Notes under the pieces: generated by a model
What the model was told of the DNA's origin: nothing
The model's database searches: none
The model's input: only the letters and a program-made list of their open reading frames with translations
Shown here: positions 1-12,002 of the stretch, piece by piece
Layout: each line of letters begins with the position of its first letter
How positions within the stretch are numbered: position 1 is the stretch's first letter
Source: Halomonas beimenensis
Lineage (GTDB): Bacteria; Pseudomonadota; Gammaproteobacteria; Pseudomonadales; Halomonadaceae
Assembly: GCF_002549795.1 (NCBI RefSeq)
Contig: NZ_CP021435.1
Span: 186,001-250,000 of the forward strand
Length of the DNA: 64,000 nucleotides
Direction of reading: 5' to 3'
Made by a program: the position numbers and the translations under genes

Positions 1-131
1 AGGCGCCGGAAGAGGCGGGCATTCCCGATGCCGAGCTCATCGAGCAGCAGAATGCCGTGCCGACCCTTGACGACGAGGAGCAGGGTATGGATAATACTGC
101 GCCAGTGCTGGAGGAAAGCGGCGGCAACTGA
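1..131 (+). CDS. secG: Preprotein translocase subunit SecG, C-terminal fragment
   Basis: Only the last 42 codons are in the window; the gene begins upstream. The visible tail is acidic and rich in Ala, Pro and Glu, and ends with the residues ESGGN before a TGA at 129-131. This fits the variable cytoplasmic tail of SecG, a small inner-membrane subunit that assists SecYE in protein export. The membrane segments that would prove it are outside the window, so the call rests on the tail and on the order secG, tRNA-Leu, tRNA-fMet, rimP, which is the arrangement known from Pseudomonas and E. coli relatives. Confidence 0.7.
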   Translation, partial: APEEAGIPDAELIEQQNAVPTLDDEEQGMDNTAPVLEESGGN

Positions 132-155
132 GCCGCGGATCCGGCCTCCCCTTAT

Positions 156-242
156 GCCGAAGTGGTGGAATTGGTAGACACGCTATCTTGAGGGGGTAGT
201 GGCCTTATGGCCGTGCGGGTTCAAGTCCCGCCTTCGGCACCA
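156..242 (+). tRNA. tRNA-Leu (anticodon GAG)
   Basis: An 87-base class II tRNA with a long variable arm. The acceptor stem GCCGAAG pairs with CTTCGGC, the T arm has GGTTCAAGTCC, and the CCA end is encoded. The anticodon loop is CTTGAGG, giving GAG. It lies 24 bases after secG and is probably cotranscribed with it. Confidence 0.95.
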
Positions 243-318
243 TCTTTGAAGCCGGCATGGCGACCTAGCGCCGAATGTCGAGCCTTCATAGCAGGATTGG
301 CGGAGCGGTGTCTCCGAC

Positions 319-347
319 TTGACTCAAGCGTCGAGTCGGCATAGAAT
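319..347 (+). promoter_or_regulatory. Sigma-70 promoter for tRNA-fMet and the rimP-nusA-infB operon
   Basis: TTGACT at 319-324 and TAGAAT at 342-347 are separated by 17 bases, a near-consensus sigma-70 promoter. Transcription would begin about 8 bases before the tRNA-fMet. The same TAGAAT -10 box is used in both rRNA promoters of this window. In E. coli the metY tRNA heads the nusA-infB operon in the same way. Confidence 0.75.
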
Positions 348-363
348 CACCGACCTAGATTGA

Positions 364-440
<77 letters not shown>

Positions 441-510
441 TCTTCCTGGCAGGCATGCAGGTGTTTCAGGGGCATGCCAGAGAGCCGAAGTGGTATACAG
501 GTTTCTTGTC

Positions 511-541
511 AAAGCCCCTTCCTGTGAAGGGGCTTTTTGTT
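511..541 (+). terminator. Intrinsic terminator after tRNA-fMet
   Basis: The perfect stem AAAGCCCCTT/AAGGGGCTTT with a 6-base loop is followed by a T-rich run. It lies between the tRNA and rimP, so it either ends the tRNA transcript or attenuates read-through into the rimP operon. Confidence 0.85.
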
Positions 542-661
542 AGCAGCCAGCACGCCGGATCATGCCGGCGACGCTGTGCCGGGCAACGCCAATCAGCCAC
601 CTGACTTTCCTGTTCACTCCCGGCCAGGTGCCTGATGCAACGGCTGTAGGAGCTTTCTTCC

Positions 662-1123
662 GTGGCAACCAAGGATGCTGCGCTGCATGCGCTGATCGAA
701 CCGGTGGTGTCGTCCATGGGGTTCGAACTGTGGGGCATCGACTACCTGTCCCAAGGCAAGCACTCCCGCCTGGTGATCTACATCGATCACGAGGAGGGCG
801 TGAGCGTGGACGATTGCGCGGATGTCAGCCGCCAGGTCAGTGCGGTGTTCGATGTCGAGGATCCCATCGCCGGGGAGTACCGGCTCGAGGTCTCCTCCCC
901 GGGCATGGACCGCCCCCTGTTCACCCTCGATCAGTTCGCGCGCTATGCCGGCCACCAGGTGGCGGTGAAGTTGCGCGTGCCCTTCGACGGGCGACGCAAG
1001 TTTCAGGGGCTGCTGGCCGGCGTCGAGGGCGACGAGGTGCTGGTGCGGCTCGGCGACGAGGAATATTGCTTTCCCATCGAGAGCATCGACCAGGCGCGGG
1101 TCGTTCCGCAGTTCAAGGACTGA
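662..1123 (+). CDS. rimP: Ribosome maturation factor RimP
   Basis: RimP binds the pre-30S ribosomal subunit and assists its late maturation in the cytoplasm. The 153-residue product has the family's usual length and its two parts: an N-terminal alpha/beta domain with GFELWGIDY and [10 protein letters not shown] signatures, and a C-terminal SH3-like barrel (about residues 95-153). The start is a GTG preceded by GTAGGAG at 646-652, giving [11 protein letters not shown], which aligns with the start of known RimP proteins. It is the first protein gene of a run continuing into nusA, infB, rbfA and truB. Confidence 0.95.
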   Translation: MATKDAALHALIEPVVSSMGFELWGIDYLSQGKHSRLVIYIDHEEGVSVDDCADVSRQVSAVFDVEDPIAGEYRLEVSSPGMDRPLFTLDQFARYAGHQVAVKLRVPFDGRRKFQGLLAGVEGDEVLVRLGDEEYCFPIESIDQARVVPQFKD

Positions 1124-1163
1124 GGTCGGTGCAACAGGACGGGTTTTCTGGCGAGGCTAAGTC

Positions 1164-2657
1164 ATGAGTAAAGAGATTCTGGCGGTCGTCGATGCGATCT
1201 CCAACGAGAAGGGGGTCCCCCGCGAGGTGATCTTCGAGGCCGTCGAGGCGGCGCTGGCCAGCGCGTCACGCAAGCGCTTCGAGGACGAGGAAGCCAGCGT
1301 ACGGGTGCGTATCGATCGTCGTACCGGTGACTACGAGACCTTCCGTCGCTGGGAGGTCGTCGAGGACGACGACTTCGATGGGCCCGACGCCCAGATCAAG
1401 CTCTCCTATGCCCAGCGCCGGGACCCGCCGCTCGGCCTGGGCGACGTGGTCGAGGAGCAGATCGAGAACGCCGCCTTCGGGCGCATCGCCGCCCAGACCG
1501 CCAAGCAGGTCATCGTGCAGAAGGTGCGCGAGGCCGAGCGCGCCGAGGTGGTGCGGCTCTATGCCGACCGCGAAGGCGAGCTGGTGGCCGGTATCGTCAA
1601 GAAGACGACACGGGATGGCCTGATCATCGATCTGGGCGATAACGCCGAGGCCTTCCTGCCGCGCAGCGAGATGATTCCCGGCGAACGGTATCGCATGAAC
1701 GAGCGGGTACGCGCGCTGCTGGTCAAGGTCGATCCCGAGGCCCGGGGCGCTCAACTGATCCTGTCCCGGACCTGTCCGGAACTGATCATCGAGCTGTTCA
1801 AGATCGAGGTGCCGGAGATCGCCGAGCAACTCATCGAGATCAAGGGCGCCGCCCGGGACCCGGGTTCCCGCGCCAAGATCGCGGTCAAGACCAACGACCG
1901 TCGCATCGATCCGGTGGGGGCCTGCGTGGGCATGCGCGGCTCGCGGGTCCAGGCGGTGTCCACCGAGCTGCAGAACGAGCGGGTGGACATCGTGCTGTGG
2001 GACGACAACCCCGCCCAGCTGGTGATCAACGCCATGGCGCCGGCGGATGTCGCCTCCATCCTCGTCGACGAGGATGCCCACGCCATGGACGTGGCGGTCG
2101 CCGAGGACAACCTGGCCCAGGCCATCGGCCGCAGCGGCCAGAACGTGCGTCTGGCCTCCGAGCTCACCGGCTGGCGTCTCAACGTCATGACCGAGGCCGA
2201 GGCCGAGGCCAAGCGAGATCAGGAGATCGACAGCCTGGTCGAGCACTTCATCCAGCACCTGGACATCGACGAGGACGTGGCGCGCCTGCTGGTCGAGGAA
2301 GGCTTCACCTCCCTGGAGGAGGTCGCCTATGTCCCGGTGGAGGAGATGCTGGAGATCGAGGAGTTCGACGAAGAGCTCATCGAGGAGCTGCGCGCTCGCG
2401 CCAAGGACGAGCTGTTGAACCTGGCCATCGCCTCCGAGGAGGAGCTCGATGGGGCCCAGCCGGCCGACGACCTGCTGGAGATGGAAGGCATGGAGCGTCA
2501 CCTGGCGTTCATCCTGGCCAGCCGGGGCATCGTCACCATGGAGGACCTCGCCGAGCAGTCCGTCGACGATCTGACGGACATCGAGGGGCTGGACGAGGAG
2601 CGCGCCGCGGCACTGATCATGACTGCCCGTGCGCCCTGGTTCGAGAGCGAACAGTAA
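1164..2657 (+). CDS. nusA: Transcription termination/antitermination protein NusA
   Basis: NusA binds RNA polymerase and nascent RNA, promoting pausing and termination, and takes part in antitermination at rRNA boxA sites such as those at 34861 and 36998 in this window. The 497-residue protein shows an N-terminal polymerase-binding domain (1-125), an S1 domain (about 135-200), two KH domains (about 200-345, with [13 protein letters not shown] and [12 protein letters not shown]), and two acidic C-terminal helix-hairpin repeats (about 365-490). This gammaproteobacterial layout with two acidic repeats matches E. coli NusA in length. The next gene, infB, follows after 27 bases. Confidence 0.97.
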   Translation: MSKEILAVVDAISNEKGVPREVIFEAVEAALASASRKRFEDEEASVRVRIDRRTGDYETFRRWEVVEDDDFDGPDAQIKLSYAQRRDPPLGLGDVVEEQIENAAFGRIAAQTAKQVIVQKVREAERAEVVRLYADREGELVAGIVKKTTRDGLIIDLGDNAEAFLPRSEMIPGERYRMNERVRALLVKVDPEARGAQLILSRTCPELIIELFKIEVPEIAEQLIEIKGAARDPGSRAKIAVKTNDRRIDPVGACVGMRGSRVQAVSTELQNERVDIVLWDDNPAQLVINAMAPADVASILVDEDAHAMDVAVAEDNLAQAIGRSGQNVRLASELTGWRLNVMTEAEAEAKRDQEIDSLVEHFIQHLDIDEDVARLLVEEGFTSLEEVAYVPVEEMLEIEEFDEELIEELRARAKDELLNLAIASEEELDGAQPADDLLEMEGMERHLAFILASRGIVTMEDLAEQSVDDLTDIEGLDEERAAALIMTARAPWFESEQ

Positions 2658-2684
2658 ACGGGTCACGGGCTGAGGAGGGTCGTA

Positions 2685-5195
2685 ATGTCAGAAATGACCG
2701 TTAAGGATTTTGCAGCGAAGGTGGGGCGCGATGTCCCCCGCCTGCTGGAACAGATGAAAGAAGCCGGGCTCAAGCACAAGTCCGAGGCCGACGCCGTGTC
2801 CGAGGAGGACAAGCGCCAGCTGCTCGACTACCTGACCAAGAGCCACGGTGGCGAGGGGGCGGCGCCCAAGAACCGCATCACCCTGACCCGCAAGACGCGC
2901 AGTCGCATCAAGACCGGCGAGCGGGGCAAGAGCATCGAGGTGCAGGTTCGCAAGAAGCGCACCTACGTCAAGCGTGAGGAGAAGCCCGCCGAGGAGCCTA
3001 AGGCCCAGGATCATGGGCCGCGCCAGCTGGTCGGCGACATGGCCGAGGCGGAAGCCAAGGCCGAGGCCCAGGCCGCCGAGGAGGCCAAGCGCCGCGCCGA
3101 GGAGCAGGCCGCCCGCGAGGCCGAGGAGAAGGCCAAGGCCGAAGCCGCCGTGCCGGCCGAGCCGGAGATCCCGGTGCCCGAGCTCGAGACCGCCGCGCCG
3201 GCCCCCGAGGAGGCCCCCGCGCCGCCCAAGGAAGGCCGTGGCGAAGGCCGTCGTGCGGCCGTCAAGAAGGCCAGCGGCAAGGCCGGCAAGAAGGGCCGCG
3301 GCGAGCGGGACGACGACGATCGCAGCGAACGCGAGGAGCGTCGTCGCGGCGGCAAGAAGGCCAAGCGTGCCGAGCGTCGCGGCGGCCGGCGTGGCGGCCA
3401 GGGCGGCGGCAAGCACGGCTTCCAGAAGCCGACCCAGCCGATCGTCCGCGAGGTCTCCATCCCCGAGTCCATCAGCGTGGCCGACCTGGCCGACAAGATG
3501 TCGATCAAGGCCAACGAGGTCATCAAGACCATGTTCACCATGGGCGCGGCGGTGACCATCAACCAGACGATCGACCAGGACACCGCGGCCATCGTGGTCG
3601 AGGAGATGGGCCACAAGCCCAAGCTGGTCAAGGACGATGCGCTGGAGACCGAGGTCCTCGAGGGCATCTCCTACGAGGGCGAGGAGATCAGCCGGTCGCC
3701 GGTGGTGACCGTCATGGGTCACGTCGACCACGGCAAGACCTCGCTGCTCGACTACATCCGCCGGGCCAAGGTGGCCACCGGCGAGGCCGGCGGCATCACC
3801 CAGCACATCGGCGCCTACCACGTCGAGGACGATCACGGTGGCGTGACCTTCCTCGACACCCCGGGCCACGCGGCCTTCACCGCCATGCGTGCCCGCGGCG
3901 CCAAGGCCACCGACGTGGTGGTGCTGGTGGTGGCCGCCGACGACGGCGTCATGCCGCAGACCATCGAGGCCATCGAGCACTCCAAGGCCGCCGAGGTCCC
4001 GATGGTGGTCGCGGTCAACAAGATCGACAAGCCCGATTCCGATCCGGACCGGGTCAAGAACGAGCTGTCCCAGCACGGCGTCATCTCCGAGGAGTGGGGC
4101 GGCGACACCCAGTTCGTCCATGTCTCCGCCAAGTCCGGCGAGGGTATCGAGGAACTCCTCGAGGCCATCCAGCTGGTCTCCGAGGTGCTGGAGCTCAAGG
4201 CCGTGCCCGATGCGCCCGGCAAGGGCGTGGTCATCGAGTCGCGCCTGGACAAGGGCCGCGGCCCCGTGGCCACCGTGCTGGTCCAGAACGGCACCCTGAA
4301 GAAGGGCGACATCGTGCTCGCCGGCCTGCACTACGGCCGCGTGCGCGCCCTGACCAACGAGCTCGGCAAGCAGGTCGACGAGGCCGGTCCGGCCATGCCG
4401 GTGGAGGTCCAGGGCCTGGACGGCACCCCCGAGGCGGGTGACGACTTCATGGTCCTCGACGACGAGAAGAAGGCCCGCGAGGTCGCCAACTTCCGTCAGG
4501 GCAAGTACCGCGAGGTGCGCCTGGCCCGCCAGCAGAAGGCCAAGCTGGAGAACATGTTCAGCCAGATGGGCCAGGAAGAGGCCGCCAAGCTCAACATCGT
4601 GCTCAAGGCCGACGTCCAGGGCTCCCTGGAGGCCATCAAGGGCGCGCTGGAAGAGCTGTCCACCGACGAGGTGCAGGTCTCCGTGGTGTCCTCCGGCGTG
4701 GGCGGCATCACCGGCACCGACGCCAACCTGGCGCTGGCCAGTGAGGCCATCGTGGTCGGCTTCAACGTCCGTGCCGACGCCGCGGCTCGCGAGATCATCG
4801 AGCGTGAGGGCCTGGAGCTGCGCTACTACAGCGTCATCTACCAGCTCATCGACGAGGTCAAGCAGGCCATGAGCGGCATGCTCGAGCCGGAGTGGAAGGA
4901 AGAGATCGTCGGCGTGGCCGAGGTCCGCGACGTCTTCCGCGCGCCCAAGATCGGCGCCGTCGCCGGCTGCATGGTGGTCGAGGGCACCGTCTATCGTCAC
5001 AAGAAGATCCGTGTCCTGCGCGAGAACGTGGTCATCTACGAGGGCGAGCTCGAGTCCCTGCGCCGCTACAAGGACGACGTCAACGAGGTCCGCAACGGCA
5101 TGGAGTGCGGCATCGGCGTGAAGAACTACAACGACGTCCAGGTCGGCGACAAGATCGAGGTCTTCGACCAGGTCAAGGTCGAGCGGACCCTCTGA
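2685..5195 (+). CDS. infB: Translation initiation factor IF-2
   Basis: IF-2 is the GTPase that brings initiator tRNA to the 30S subunit and promotes 50S joining. The 836-residue protein begins with a small IF2 N-domain ([18 protein letters not shown]), followed by a long charged Ala/Glu/Lys/Arg linker (about 75-250), a second N-domain, then the G domain with GHVDHGKT at residues 345-352, DTPGHAAF and NKID motifs, and domains II-IV. An AGGAGG-like site stands just before the ATG. The pairing with the initiator tRNA gene upstream is functionally fitting. The linker's low complexity produces long spurious antisense reading frames here. Confidence 0.98.
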   Translation: MSEMTVKDFAAKVGRDVPRLLEQMKEAGLKHKSEADAVSEEDKRQLLDYLTKSHGGEGAAPKNRITLTRKTRSRIKTGERGKSIEVQVRKKRTYVKREEKPAEEPKAQDHGPRQLVGDMAEAEAKAEAQAAEEAKRRAEEQAAREAEEKAKAEAAVPAEPEIPVPELETAAPAPEEAPAPPKEGRGEGRRAAVKKASGKAGKKGRGERDDDDRSEREERRRGGKKAKRAERRGGRRGGQGGGKHGFQKPTQPIVREVSIPESISVADLADKMSIKANEVIKTMFTMGAAVTINQTIDQDTAAIVVEEMGHKPKLVKDDALETEVLEGISYEGEEISRSPVVTVMGHVDHGKTSLLDYIRRAKVATGEAGGITQHIGAYHVEDDHGGVTFLDTPGHAAFTAMRARGAKATDVVVLVVAADDGVMPQTIEAIEHSKAAEVPMVVAVNKIDKPDSDPDRVKNELSQHGVISEEWGGDTQFVHVSAKSGEGIEELLEAIQLVSEVLELKAVPDAPGKGVVIESRLDKGRGPVATVLVQNGTLKKGDIVLAGLHYGRVRALTNELGKQVDEAGPAMPVEVQGLDGTPEAGDDFMVLDDEKKAREVANFRQGKYREVRLARQQKAKLENMFSQMGQEEAAKLNIVLKADVQGSLEAIKGALEELSTDEVQVSVVSSGVGGITGTDANLALASEAIVVGFNVRADAAAREIIEREGLELRYYSVIYQLIDEVKQAMSGMLEPEWKEEIVGVAEVRDVFRAPKIGAVAGCMVVEGTVYRHKKIRVLRENVVIYEGELESLRRYKDDVNEVRNGMECGIGVKNYNDVQVGDKIEVFDQVKVERTL

Positions 5196-5211
5196 TCGCC
5201 AGGAGCCGAGC

Positions 5212-5604
5212 ATGCGCGAATTCCAGCGTACCGACCGGGTGGCCGACCAGCTCCAGAAGGAGCTGGCGGTCCTCATCCAGCGCGAGATCAAGGATCCGCG
5301 ACTGGGCATGGTCACCGTCAGCGGGGTCACGGTCAGCCGTGACCTCGGCTACGCCGACGTCCACGTGACCCTGCTGGGCGAACAGGACCCGGAGCGCATC
5401 AAGGAGAACCTGGTGGTGCTCAAGCGCGCCGCCGGCTTCCTGCGCAGCCAGATCGCCCGACGCATCAAGCTGCGCCATGTCCCGGAGCTGCGCTTCCACT
5501 ACGACGAGAGCGTGGTGCGCGGCCAGCGGCTGTCCTCGCTGATCGACGAGGCGGTGGCCAGCGACCGGCGTCGTCACGACGACGACGAGGGAGCCGAGGA
5601 CTGA
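5212..5604 (+). CDS. rbfA: 30S ribosome-binding factor RbfA
   Basis: RbfA binds pre-30S particles and is needed for 16S rRNA 5'-end processing and cold adaptation. The 130-residue sequence has the KH-like fold signatures: MREFQRTDRVADQLQKEL at the start, IKDPRLGMVTVSGV, and the region around PELRFHYDESV. It starts 16 bases after infB and overlaps truB by one base (TGATG), indicating translational coupling. Confidence 0.95.
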   Translation: MREFQRTDRVADQLQKELAVLIQREIKDPRLGMVTVSGVTVSRDLGYADVHVTLLGEQDPERIKENLVVLKRAAGFLRSQIARRIKLRHVPELRFHYDESVVRGQRLSSLIDEAVASDRRRHDDDEGAED

Positions 5605-6530
5605 TGGCGCGTCGGCGGCGCGGACTCCCGGTGGATGGCGTGCTGCTGCTGGACAAGCCCCAGGGGGTGTCCAGCAATCACGCCCTGCAGCGGGCGCGGC
5701 GGCTGTTCCAGGCGCAGAAGGCCGGCCACACCGGGACCCTCGACCCCATGGCCACCGGCCTGCTGCCGGTGTGCTTCGGCGAGGCCACCAAGTTCACCGC
5801 CTACCTGCTGGAGGCGGACAAGACCTATCGCACTCGGGTCGAGCTCGGCGTCATCACCGACACCGGAGATGCCGAGGGCGAGGTGGTCGAGCGCCGCACG
5901 GTGCCGCGCCTCGCCGAGGCCGAGGTGGCGGCGGTGCTCGACCGTTTCGTCGGCGAGATCGAGCAGGTGCCGCCGATGCACTCCGCCCTGAAGCATCAGG
6001 GCCGCAAGCTCTACGAGCTGGCCCGCGAGGGCAAGACCGTCGAGCGTGCAGTGCGTCGCGTGAGGGTGTATGATGCGCGCCTCCTGTCGTTCGAGGGCGA
6101 TGCCTTCGAGCTGGAAGTGCGCGTGAGCAAGGGCACCTACATCCGGACCCTGGCCGAGGACATCGGCGAGGCGCTGGGCTGCGGGGCCCACATCAGCATG
6201 CTGCGCCGGCTCGGCACCGGTCCCTTCGAGGCGGAGGGCATGGTCACGCCCGAGGCCCTGGAGGCGCTGCCGGACCAGGCGGCCCGCGAAGCGCTGTTGT
6301 TGCCGGTGGACGTGCTGGTGGCCGGGCTGCCCCGCCGCGAGCTGGACGAGCGGGCGGCACGACGCCTGCGACATGGCCAGAGCGCCGGGCTGGAGACGGG
6401 CGAGCTGCCCGTCGACACCCTGGTGCGACTCTACCGCGACGAGACCTTCCTGGGGCTCGGCGTGGTGCGCAAGGCCGGGGAGATCGCCCCGCGCCGACTG
6501 CTGAGCACCGCCCCGGCGGACTCGGCATGA
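5604..6530 (+). CDS. truB: tRNA pseudouridine(55) synthase TruB
   Basis: TruB converts U55 in the T loop of tRNAs to pseudouridine. The 308-residue protein has the catalytic motif GHTGTLDPMATGLL (about residues 36-49, with Asp as catalytic residue), the KTYR segment, and GTYIRTL. The C-terminal part (about 250-305) is a short PUA-like domain. It begins one base before the end of rbfA, and rpsO follows after a 90-base leader. Confidence 0.96.
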   Translation: MARRRRGLPVDGVLLLDKPQGVSSNHALQRARRLFQAQKAGHTGTLDPMATGLLPVCFGEATKFTAYLLEADKTYRTRVELGVITDTGDAEGEVVERRTVPRLAEAEVAAVLDRFVGEIEQVPPMHSALKHQGRKLYELAREGKTVERAVRRVRVYDARLLSFEGDAFELEVRVSKGTYIRTLAEDIGEALGCGAHISMLRRLGTGPFEAEGMVTPEALEALPDQAAREALLLPVDVLVAGLPRRELDERAARRLRHGQSAGLETGELPVDTLVRLYRDETFLGLGVVRKAGEIAPRRLLSTAPADSA

Positions 6531-6553
6531 ACCCGCCGGCCCGTGGCCGGCGT

Positions 6554-6603
6554 GGAGACTGCAAATATGCGTGGTCTCCGTACATTCATCACTCAGGCAT
6601 ATT
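6554..6603 (+). promoter_or_regulatory. Possible S15 autoregulatory pseudoknot in the rpsO leader
   Basis: GGAGAC (6554-6559) pairs with GTCTCC (6574-6579), leaving a 14-base loop. Within the loop, AATATGC (6564-6570) is exactly complementary to GCATATT (6597-6603), which ends eight bases before the rpsO ribosome-binding site. This is an H-type pseudoknot layout. In E. coli, S15 represses its own mRNA by trapping a pseudoknot near the start codon. The pairing is seen in the sequence; the function is inferred. Confidence 0.45.
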
Positions 6604-6620
6604 GCTGACTGGAGAGACAG

Positions 6621-6890
6621 ATGGCACTGACCGCTGAACAGAAGGCCGCAATCGTCAACGAATACGGCCGTGGCGACAACGACACCGGTTCCCCCGAGGT
6701 TCAGGTGGCCCTGCTGACCGCCAACATCGACGGCCTGCAGGATCACTTCAAGACCAACAAGCAGGATCACCACTCCCGCCGTGGCCTGATCCGCATGGTC
6801 AACCAGCGCCGCAAGCTGCTGGACTACCTGAAGCGCAAGGACTTCGAGCGCTATCAGTCGCTGATTCAGCGCCTCGGCCTCCGTCGCTAA
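6621..6890 (+). CDS. rpsO: 30S ribosomal protein S15
   Basis: S15 binds the central domain of 16S rRNA early in 30S assembly. The product is 89 residues, the standard length, with the conserved motifs [19 protein letters not shown] and RRKLLDYLK. The ribosome-binding site GGAGAG stands five bases before the ATG. The leader carries a candidate autoregulatory fold. As in E. coli, pnp lies next downstream. Confidence 0.98.
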   Translation: MALTAEQKAAIVNEYGRGDNDTGSPEVQVALLTANIDGLQDHFKTNKQDHHSRRGLIRMVNQRRKLLDYLKRKDFERYQSLIQRLGLRR

Positions 6891-6927
6891 AGAAAAGGGT
6901 AATTCGCTACTGCGCTCGATATCCTGG

Positions 6928-7007
6928 CCGCCGGCGGTGCCGGGGCGCCGGTCCGATCGGAATCCTCATGTAGCAGGCTACACTCCGGTTCCTGCGCGCC
7001 GGCGGCG
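6928..7007. repeat. Dispersed hairpin element, copy 1 (core 6963-6988)
   Basis: The 26-base core contains TGTAGC-AG-GCTACA, a perfect short hairpin, flanked by longer imperfect complementary arms (GCCGCCGGCG at 6928-6937 against CGCCGGCGGC near 6998-7007). The core matches a second copy at 36725-36750 in the rRNA spacer at 23 of 26 positions. It sits in the 315-base gap between rpsO and pnp, ahead of the terminator at 7064. It may be a genus-wide intergenic repeat. Confidence 0.55.
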
Positions 7008-7063
7008 ACCAGCCTCTCGTCGCTCGTAACGCGAATTCTCCCTTTCCTTGATGTAGACGTCAG

Positions 7064-7095
7064 AACGGGCAGCCCCTAGGGGCTGCCCGTTTTGC
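7064..7095 (+). terminator. Terminator/RNase III-type hairpin between rpsO and pnp
   Basis: A perfect 28-base palindrome with 13-bp arms (AACGGGCAGCCCC and its complement, 7064-7091) followed by a short T run. It should end rpsO transcripts or allow partial read-through into pnp. In E. coli the rpsO-pnp gap also holds a terminator and an RNase III processing stem. Confidence 0.8.
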
Positions 7096-7205
7096 GTTTG
7101 TGGACGCGAGTCGCTTAACCGGTGGCCCTCGCGGGCGTCAACCCCTAAAATGGTCGCCGAGTCGAAACGACCCGAACATGAAACGAAAAGTTGAAGGAAG
7201 TCGCC

Positions 7206-9338
<2,133 letters not shown>

Positions 9339-9357
9339 TCGCTTCCCAGGCTTTCCA

Positions 9358-9396
9358 CGCCGCCCCCGCAGCCCGCTGCGGGGGCGGCGTCGTTTG
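9358..9396 (+). terminator. Strong GC hairpin after pnp
   Basis: A 15-bp perfect stem (9358-9372 with 9375-9389) closes a 2-base gap region and is followed by TCGTTT. The stem is very stable but the T run is weak, so it may act as a terminator or as a 3'-end protecting structure. Confidence 0.65.
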
Positions 9397-9433
9397 AGAC
9401 CCTGATACGAGCGAGTGGAGCAAAGGAGGCGAT

Positions 9434-10627
9434 ATGGACATCGGTCAGACCGCGAGGCGGGAGGCTGCGGGGGCAGGAGCCTGGTGGGCCGTTTGCGCCG
9501 TCATGGCAGGCATCTTCCTGCTGGTCACCGCCGAGCAGCTGCCCATCGGGCTGCTCTCCCAGGTGGCCGCCGACCTGGGCGTCACGCCCGGGCTGGCCGG
9601 CCTGATGGTCACGGTCCCCGGGGTGGTGGCGGCCTTCGCCGCGCCGCTGCTGCCGGTCGCGGTCGGACGCCTCGACCGCCGTGTGCTGCTGGCGGGGCTG
9701 ATGGCGGCGATGACCCTGGCCAGCCTCGCCTCGGCCCTGGCCGGAAGCTTCCTCGCCTTGCTCGCCGCCCGCATGCTGGTGGGGGTGTGCATCGGCGGCT
9801 TCTGGGCCATCGCCGGCGGGCTGGCGCCGCGCCTGGTGGACGAGGCCCGGGTGCCCCGGGCCATGACGGTGATCTTCGGCGGAGTCGCCGCCGCCGCGGT
9901 GCTCGGCGTGCCGCTGGGGACCTGGCTCGGCGAGTCGAGCCACTGGCGGCTGGCCCTCGGCGCCCTCGGGGGGCTGAGCCTGGTCACGGCATTCGCCCTC
10001 TGGCACTGGCTGCCGCCCTTGCCGGCCGACCAGCCGGTCAGGCTGGGGATGCTGGTCGCCCAGGTCGGCCACCGCGGCGTGCGGGTGGCGGTGGCCGCCA
10101 CGGCCTTCATCGTCACCGGCCATTTCATGGCCTACACCTTTATCAGCCCTGTCCTGCAGGAGATCAGCGGCATCGGGCTGCCGCACATCGGCAGCCTGCT
10201 GCTGCTCTACGGGGCGGCGGGCATGGTGGGGAACCTGGTGGCCGGGCGCCTCGCCGGCCGGCATCCGTACCGGGCGGTACTGGCGATCCCGGTGCTGCTG
10301 GCCCTGGTGGTACTGGCCTATCCGTGGCTGGGGCGGGTGGCGGCGCTGGGCGTGGCTCTCTTGATGGTGTGGGGGGCGGTCTTCGGGGCGATCTCGGTGA
10401 GCGTGCAGAGCTGGATCCTGCGCACCGCGCCCAACACCGAGGCGGCCACGGCCCTGATGGCCTTCGTCTTCAACCTGTCGATCGGCCTGGGTGCCCTGCT
10501 CGGCGGGGTCGTGGTCGACGCCATCAGCCTGAGCGGGGCGCTCGTCGCCGCCGGCGCGGCCTTCGGTGCGGCGGCCTGGCTGGTGGGCCGCACACCGGCG
10601 GGCATCGTCGCCGCGCCGGCCCGCTGA
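9434..10627 (+). CDS. MFS transporter, DHA1 (arabinose/purine efflux-like) family
   Basis: The 397-residue protein is very hydrophobic, with about 12 predicted membrane segments. Family signs are TAEQLPIGLL in the first helix (the E-x-L-P-x-G-L pattern of the AraJ/NepI/YdhP efflux group), the RMLVGVCIGGFWAI segment, and a GRLAGRHPYRAV loop between halves. This group exports sugars, purine nucleosides or drugs by proton antiport; the substrate cannot be told from sequence. AAAGGAGG at 9422-9429 precedes the ATG. It stands alone between pnp and the convergent thiolase gene. Confidence 0.85.
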   Translation: MDIGQTARREAAGAGAWWAVCAVMAGIFLLVTAEQLPIGLLSQVAADLGVTPGLAGLMVTVPGVVAAFAAPLLPVAVGRLDRRVLLAGLMAAMTLASLASALAGSFLALLAARMLVGVCIGGFWAIAGGLAPRLVDEARVPRAMTVIFGGVAAAAVLGVPLGTWLGESSHWRLALGALGGLSLVTAFALWHWLPPLPADQPVRLGMLVAQVGHRGVRVAVAATAFIVTGHFMAYTFISPVLQEISGIGLPHIGSLLLLYGAAGMVGNLVAGRLAGRHPYRAVLAIPVLLALVVLAYPWLGRVAALGVALLMVWGAVFGAISVSVQSWILRTAPNTEAATALMAFVFNLSIGLGALLGGVVVDAISLSGALVAAGAAFGAAAWLVGRTPAGIVAAPAR

Positions 10628-10640
10628 GCCAAAACGCAAG

Positions 10641-10663
10641 CGCCCCCGCCGAGGGCGGGGGCG
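10641..10663. terminator. Bidirectional terminator between MFS gene and thiolase
   Basis: CGCCCCCGCC-gag-GGCGGGGGCG forms a 10-bp stem between two convergent genes. On the minus strand it is followed by CTTGCGTTTT, so it serves the thiolase gene best. Confidence 0.7.
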
Positions 10664-10687
10664 CGGGAGGCGGGATGCACCGGGGGA

Positions 10688-11863
10688 TCAGCGCTCGATG
10701 GCGAGCGCCACGCCCTGCCCGCCGCCGATGCACAGGGTCGCCAGGCCCTTCTTGGCGTCCCGGGCGATCATCTCGTGGACCAGGGTCACCAGGATGCGGC
10801 AGCCGGAGGCGCCGATGGGATGGCCCAGGGCGATGGCGCCGCCGTTGACGTTGATCCGGTCGGCGTCCCAGCCGAGCTCCTTGTTCACCGCCAGGGCCTG
10901 GGCGGCGAAGGCCTCGTTGGCCTCGATCAGCTCCAGGTCGTCCAGGCTCCAGCCGGCCTTCTCGAGGCAGCGGCGGGTGGCCGGGGCCGGGCCGATGCCC
11001 ATGATCGCCGGATCGACGGCGGCGTTGGAGTAGGCCTTGATGCGGGCCAGGGGTTCGAGGCCGAGCGCCTGGGCCTTCTCCGCGGAGCAGATCATCACCA
11101 CGGCGGCGCCGTCGTTGATCGAGGAGGCGTTGCCGGCGGTGACGGTGCCGTCCTTCTTGAAGGCCGGGCGCATGCCGCCGAGCTTCTCGGCGGTGACCTC
11201 GCGGGGGTTCTCGTCGGTGTCGAAGACCAGCGGGTCGCCCTTGCGCTGCGGGATCTCCACCGGGACGATCTGGCCCTTGAACTTGCCCTCGCGAATGGCG
11301 GCGGCGGCCTTCTGCTGCGAGCCGGCGGCGAACTCGTCCATCTGCTCGCGGGTGATGCCGTACTTCTCGGCCAGGTTCTCCGCGGTGATGCCCATGTGAT
11401 AGTCGTTGAAGGCGTCCCACAGGCCGTCGTGGACCATGGTGTCCAGGGCCTTCCAGTCGCCCATCCGCTGGCCGGTGCGGGAGTGGGGCAGCACGTGGGG
11501 GGCCAGCGACATGTTCTCCTGGCCGCCGGCCAGGATCAGCTCGGCGTCGCCGCAGCGGATGGCCTGGGTGGCCAGGTGCAGGGCCTTGAGGCCCGAGCCG
11601 CAAACCTTGTTGATGGTCATGGCGGGAACGCCCTCGGGCAGGCCGGCCTTGATGGAGGCCTGACGGGCGGGGTTCTGGCCGACACCGGCGGTCAGCACCT
11701 GGCCGAGCAGGACCTCGTCGACCTGGTCGGGGGCGACGCCGGTGCTGGCGAGGATGTCCTTGATGACATGGGCACCCAGGTCGCTGGCCGGGATGCCGGC
11801 CAGGGAGCCGCCGCAGGCGCCGACGGCGGTACGACGGGCGGCGACGATCACCACTTCTTGCAT
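10688..11863 (-). CDS. Acetyl-CoA C-acetyltransferase (thiolase)
   Basis: A biosynthetic-type thiolase that condenses two acetyl-CoA into acetoacetyl-CoA, used in polyhydroxybutyrate synthesis or fatty acid/ketone metabolism (AtoB/PhaA group). The 391-residue length is typical. The catalytic triad is visible: Cys88 in [11 protein letters not shown], His348 in GHPIGASG and Cys378 in CIGGGQG. No phaB or phaC lies nearby, so whether it feeds PHB is open. It is transcribed alone, toward the MFS gene. Confidence 0.92.
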   Translation of the reverse strand: MQEVVIVAARRTAVGACGGSLAGIPASDLGAHVIKDILASTGVAPDQVDEVLLGQVLTAGVGQNPARQASIKAGLPEGVPAMTINKVCGSGLKALHLATQAIRCGDAELILAGGQENMSLAPHVLPHSRTGQRMGDWKALDTMVHDGLWDAFNDYHMGITAENLAEKYGITREQMDEFAAGSQQKAAAAIREGKFKGQIVPVEIPQRKGDPLVFDTDENPREVTAEKLGGMRPAFKKDGTVTAGNASSINDGAAVVMICSAEKAQALGLEPLARIKAYSNAAVDPAIMGIGPAPATRRCLEKAGWSLDDLELIEANEAFAAQALAVNKELGWDADRINVNGGAIALGHPIGASGCRILVTLVHEMIARDAKKGLATLCIGGGQGVALAIER

Positions 11864-12002
11864 GAGGAATACTCCTGAAGTTCGCGGACGGGCGTCCGCT
11901 CAGCATAGGGGACTCTTGTGCGCTGCGGCAATCCCCGACGACGGAAAATGACCGAACTTCAGTATAGGCAAGGGAGGGGCCGGGGCGATGCCCCGGCACG
12001 GC

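Noticed and set aside
1266..2666. A 466-codon antisense frame opposite nusA
   Set aside because: Shadow of nusA with Leu/Asp/His-rich composition and no recognisable domain.
2688..5330. An 880-codon antisense frame opposite infB
   Set aside because: It is a by-product of high-GC codon bias; the low-complexity Leu/Gly/Ala/His-rich translation has no family signature, and infB is certain.
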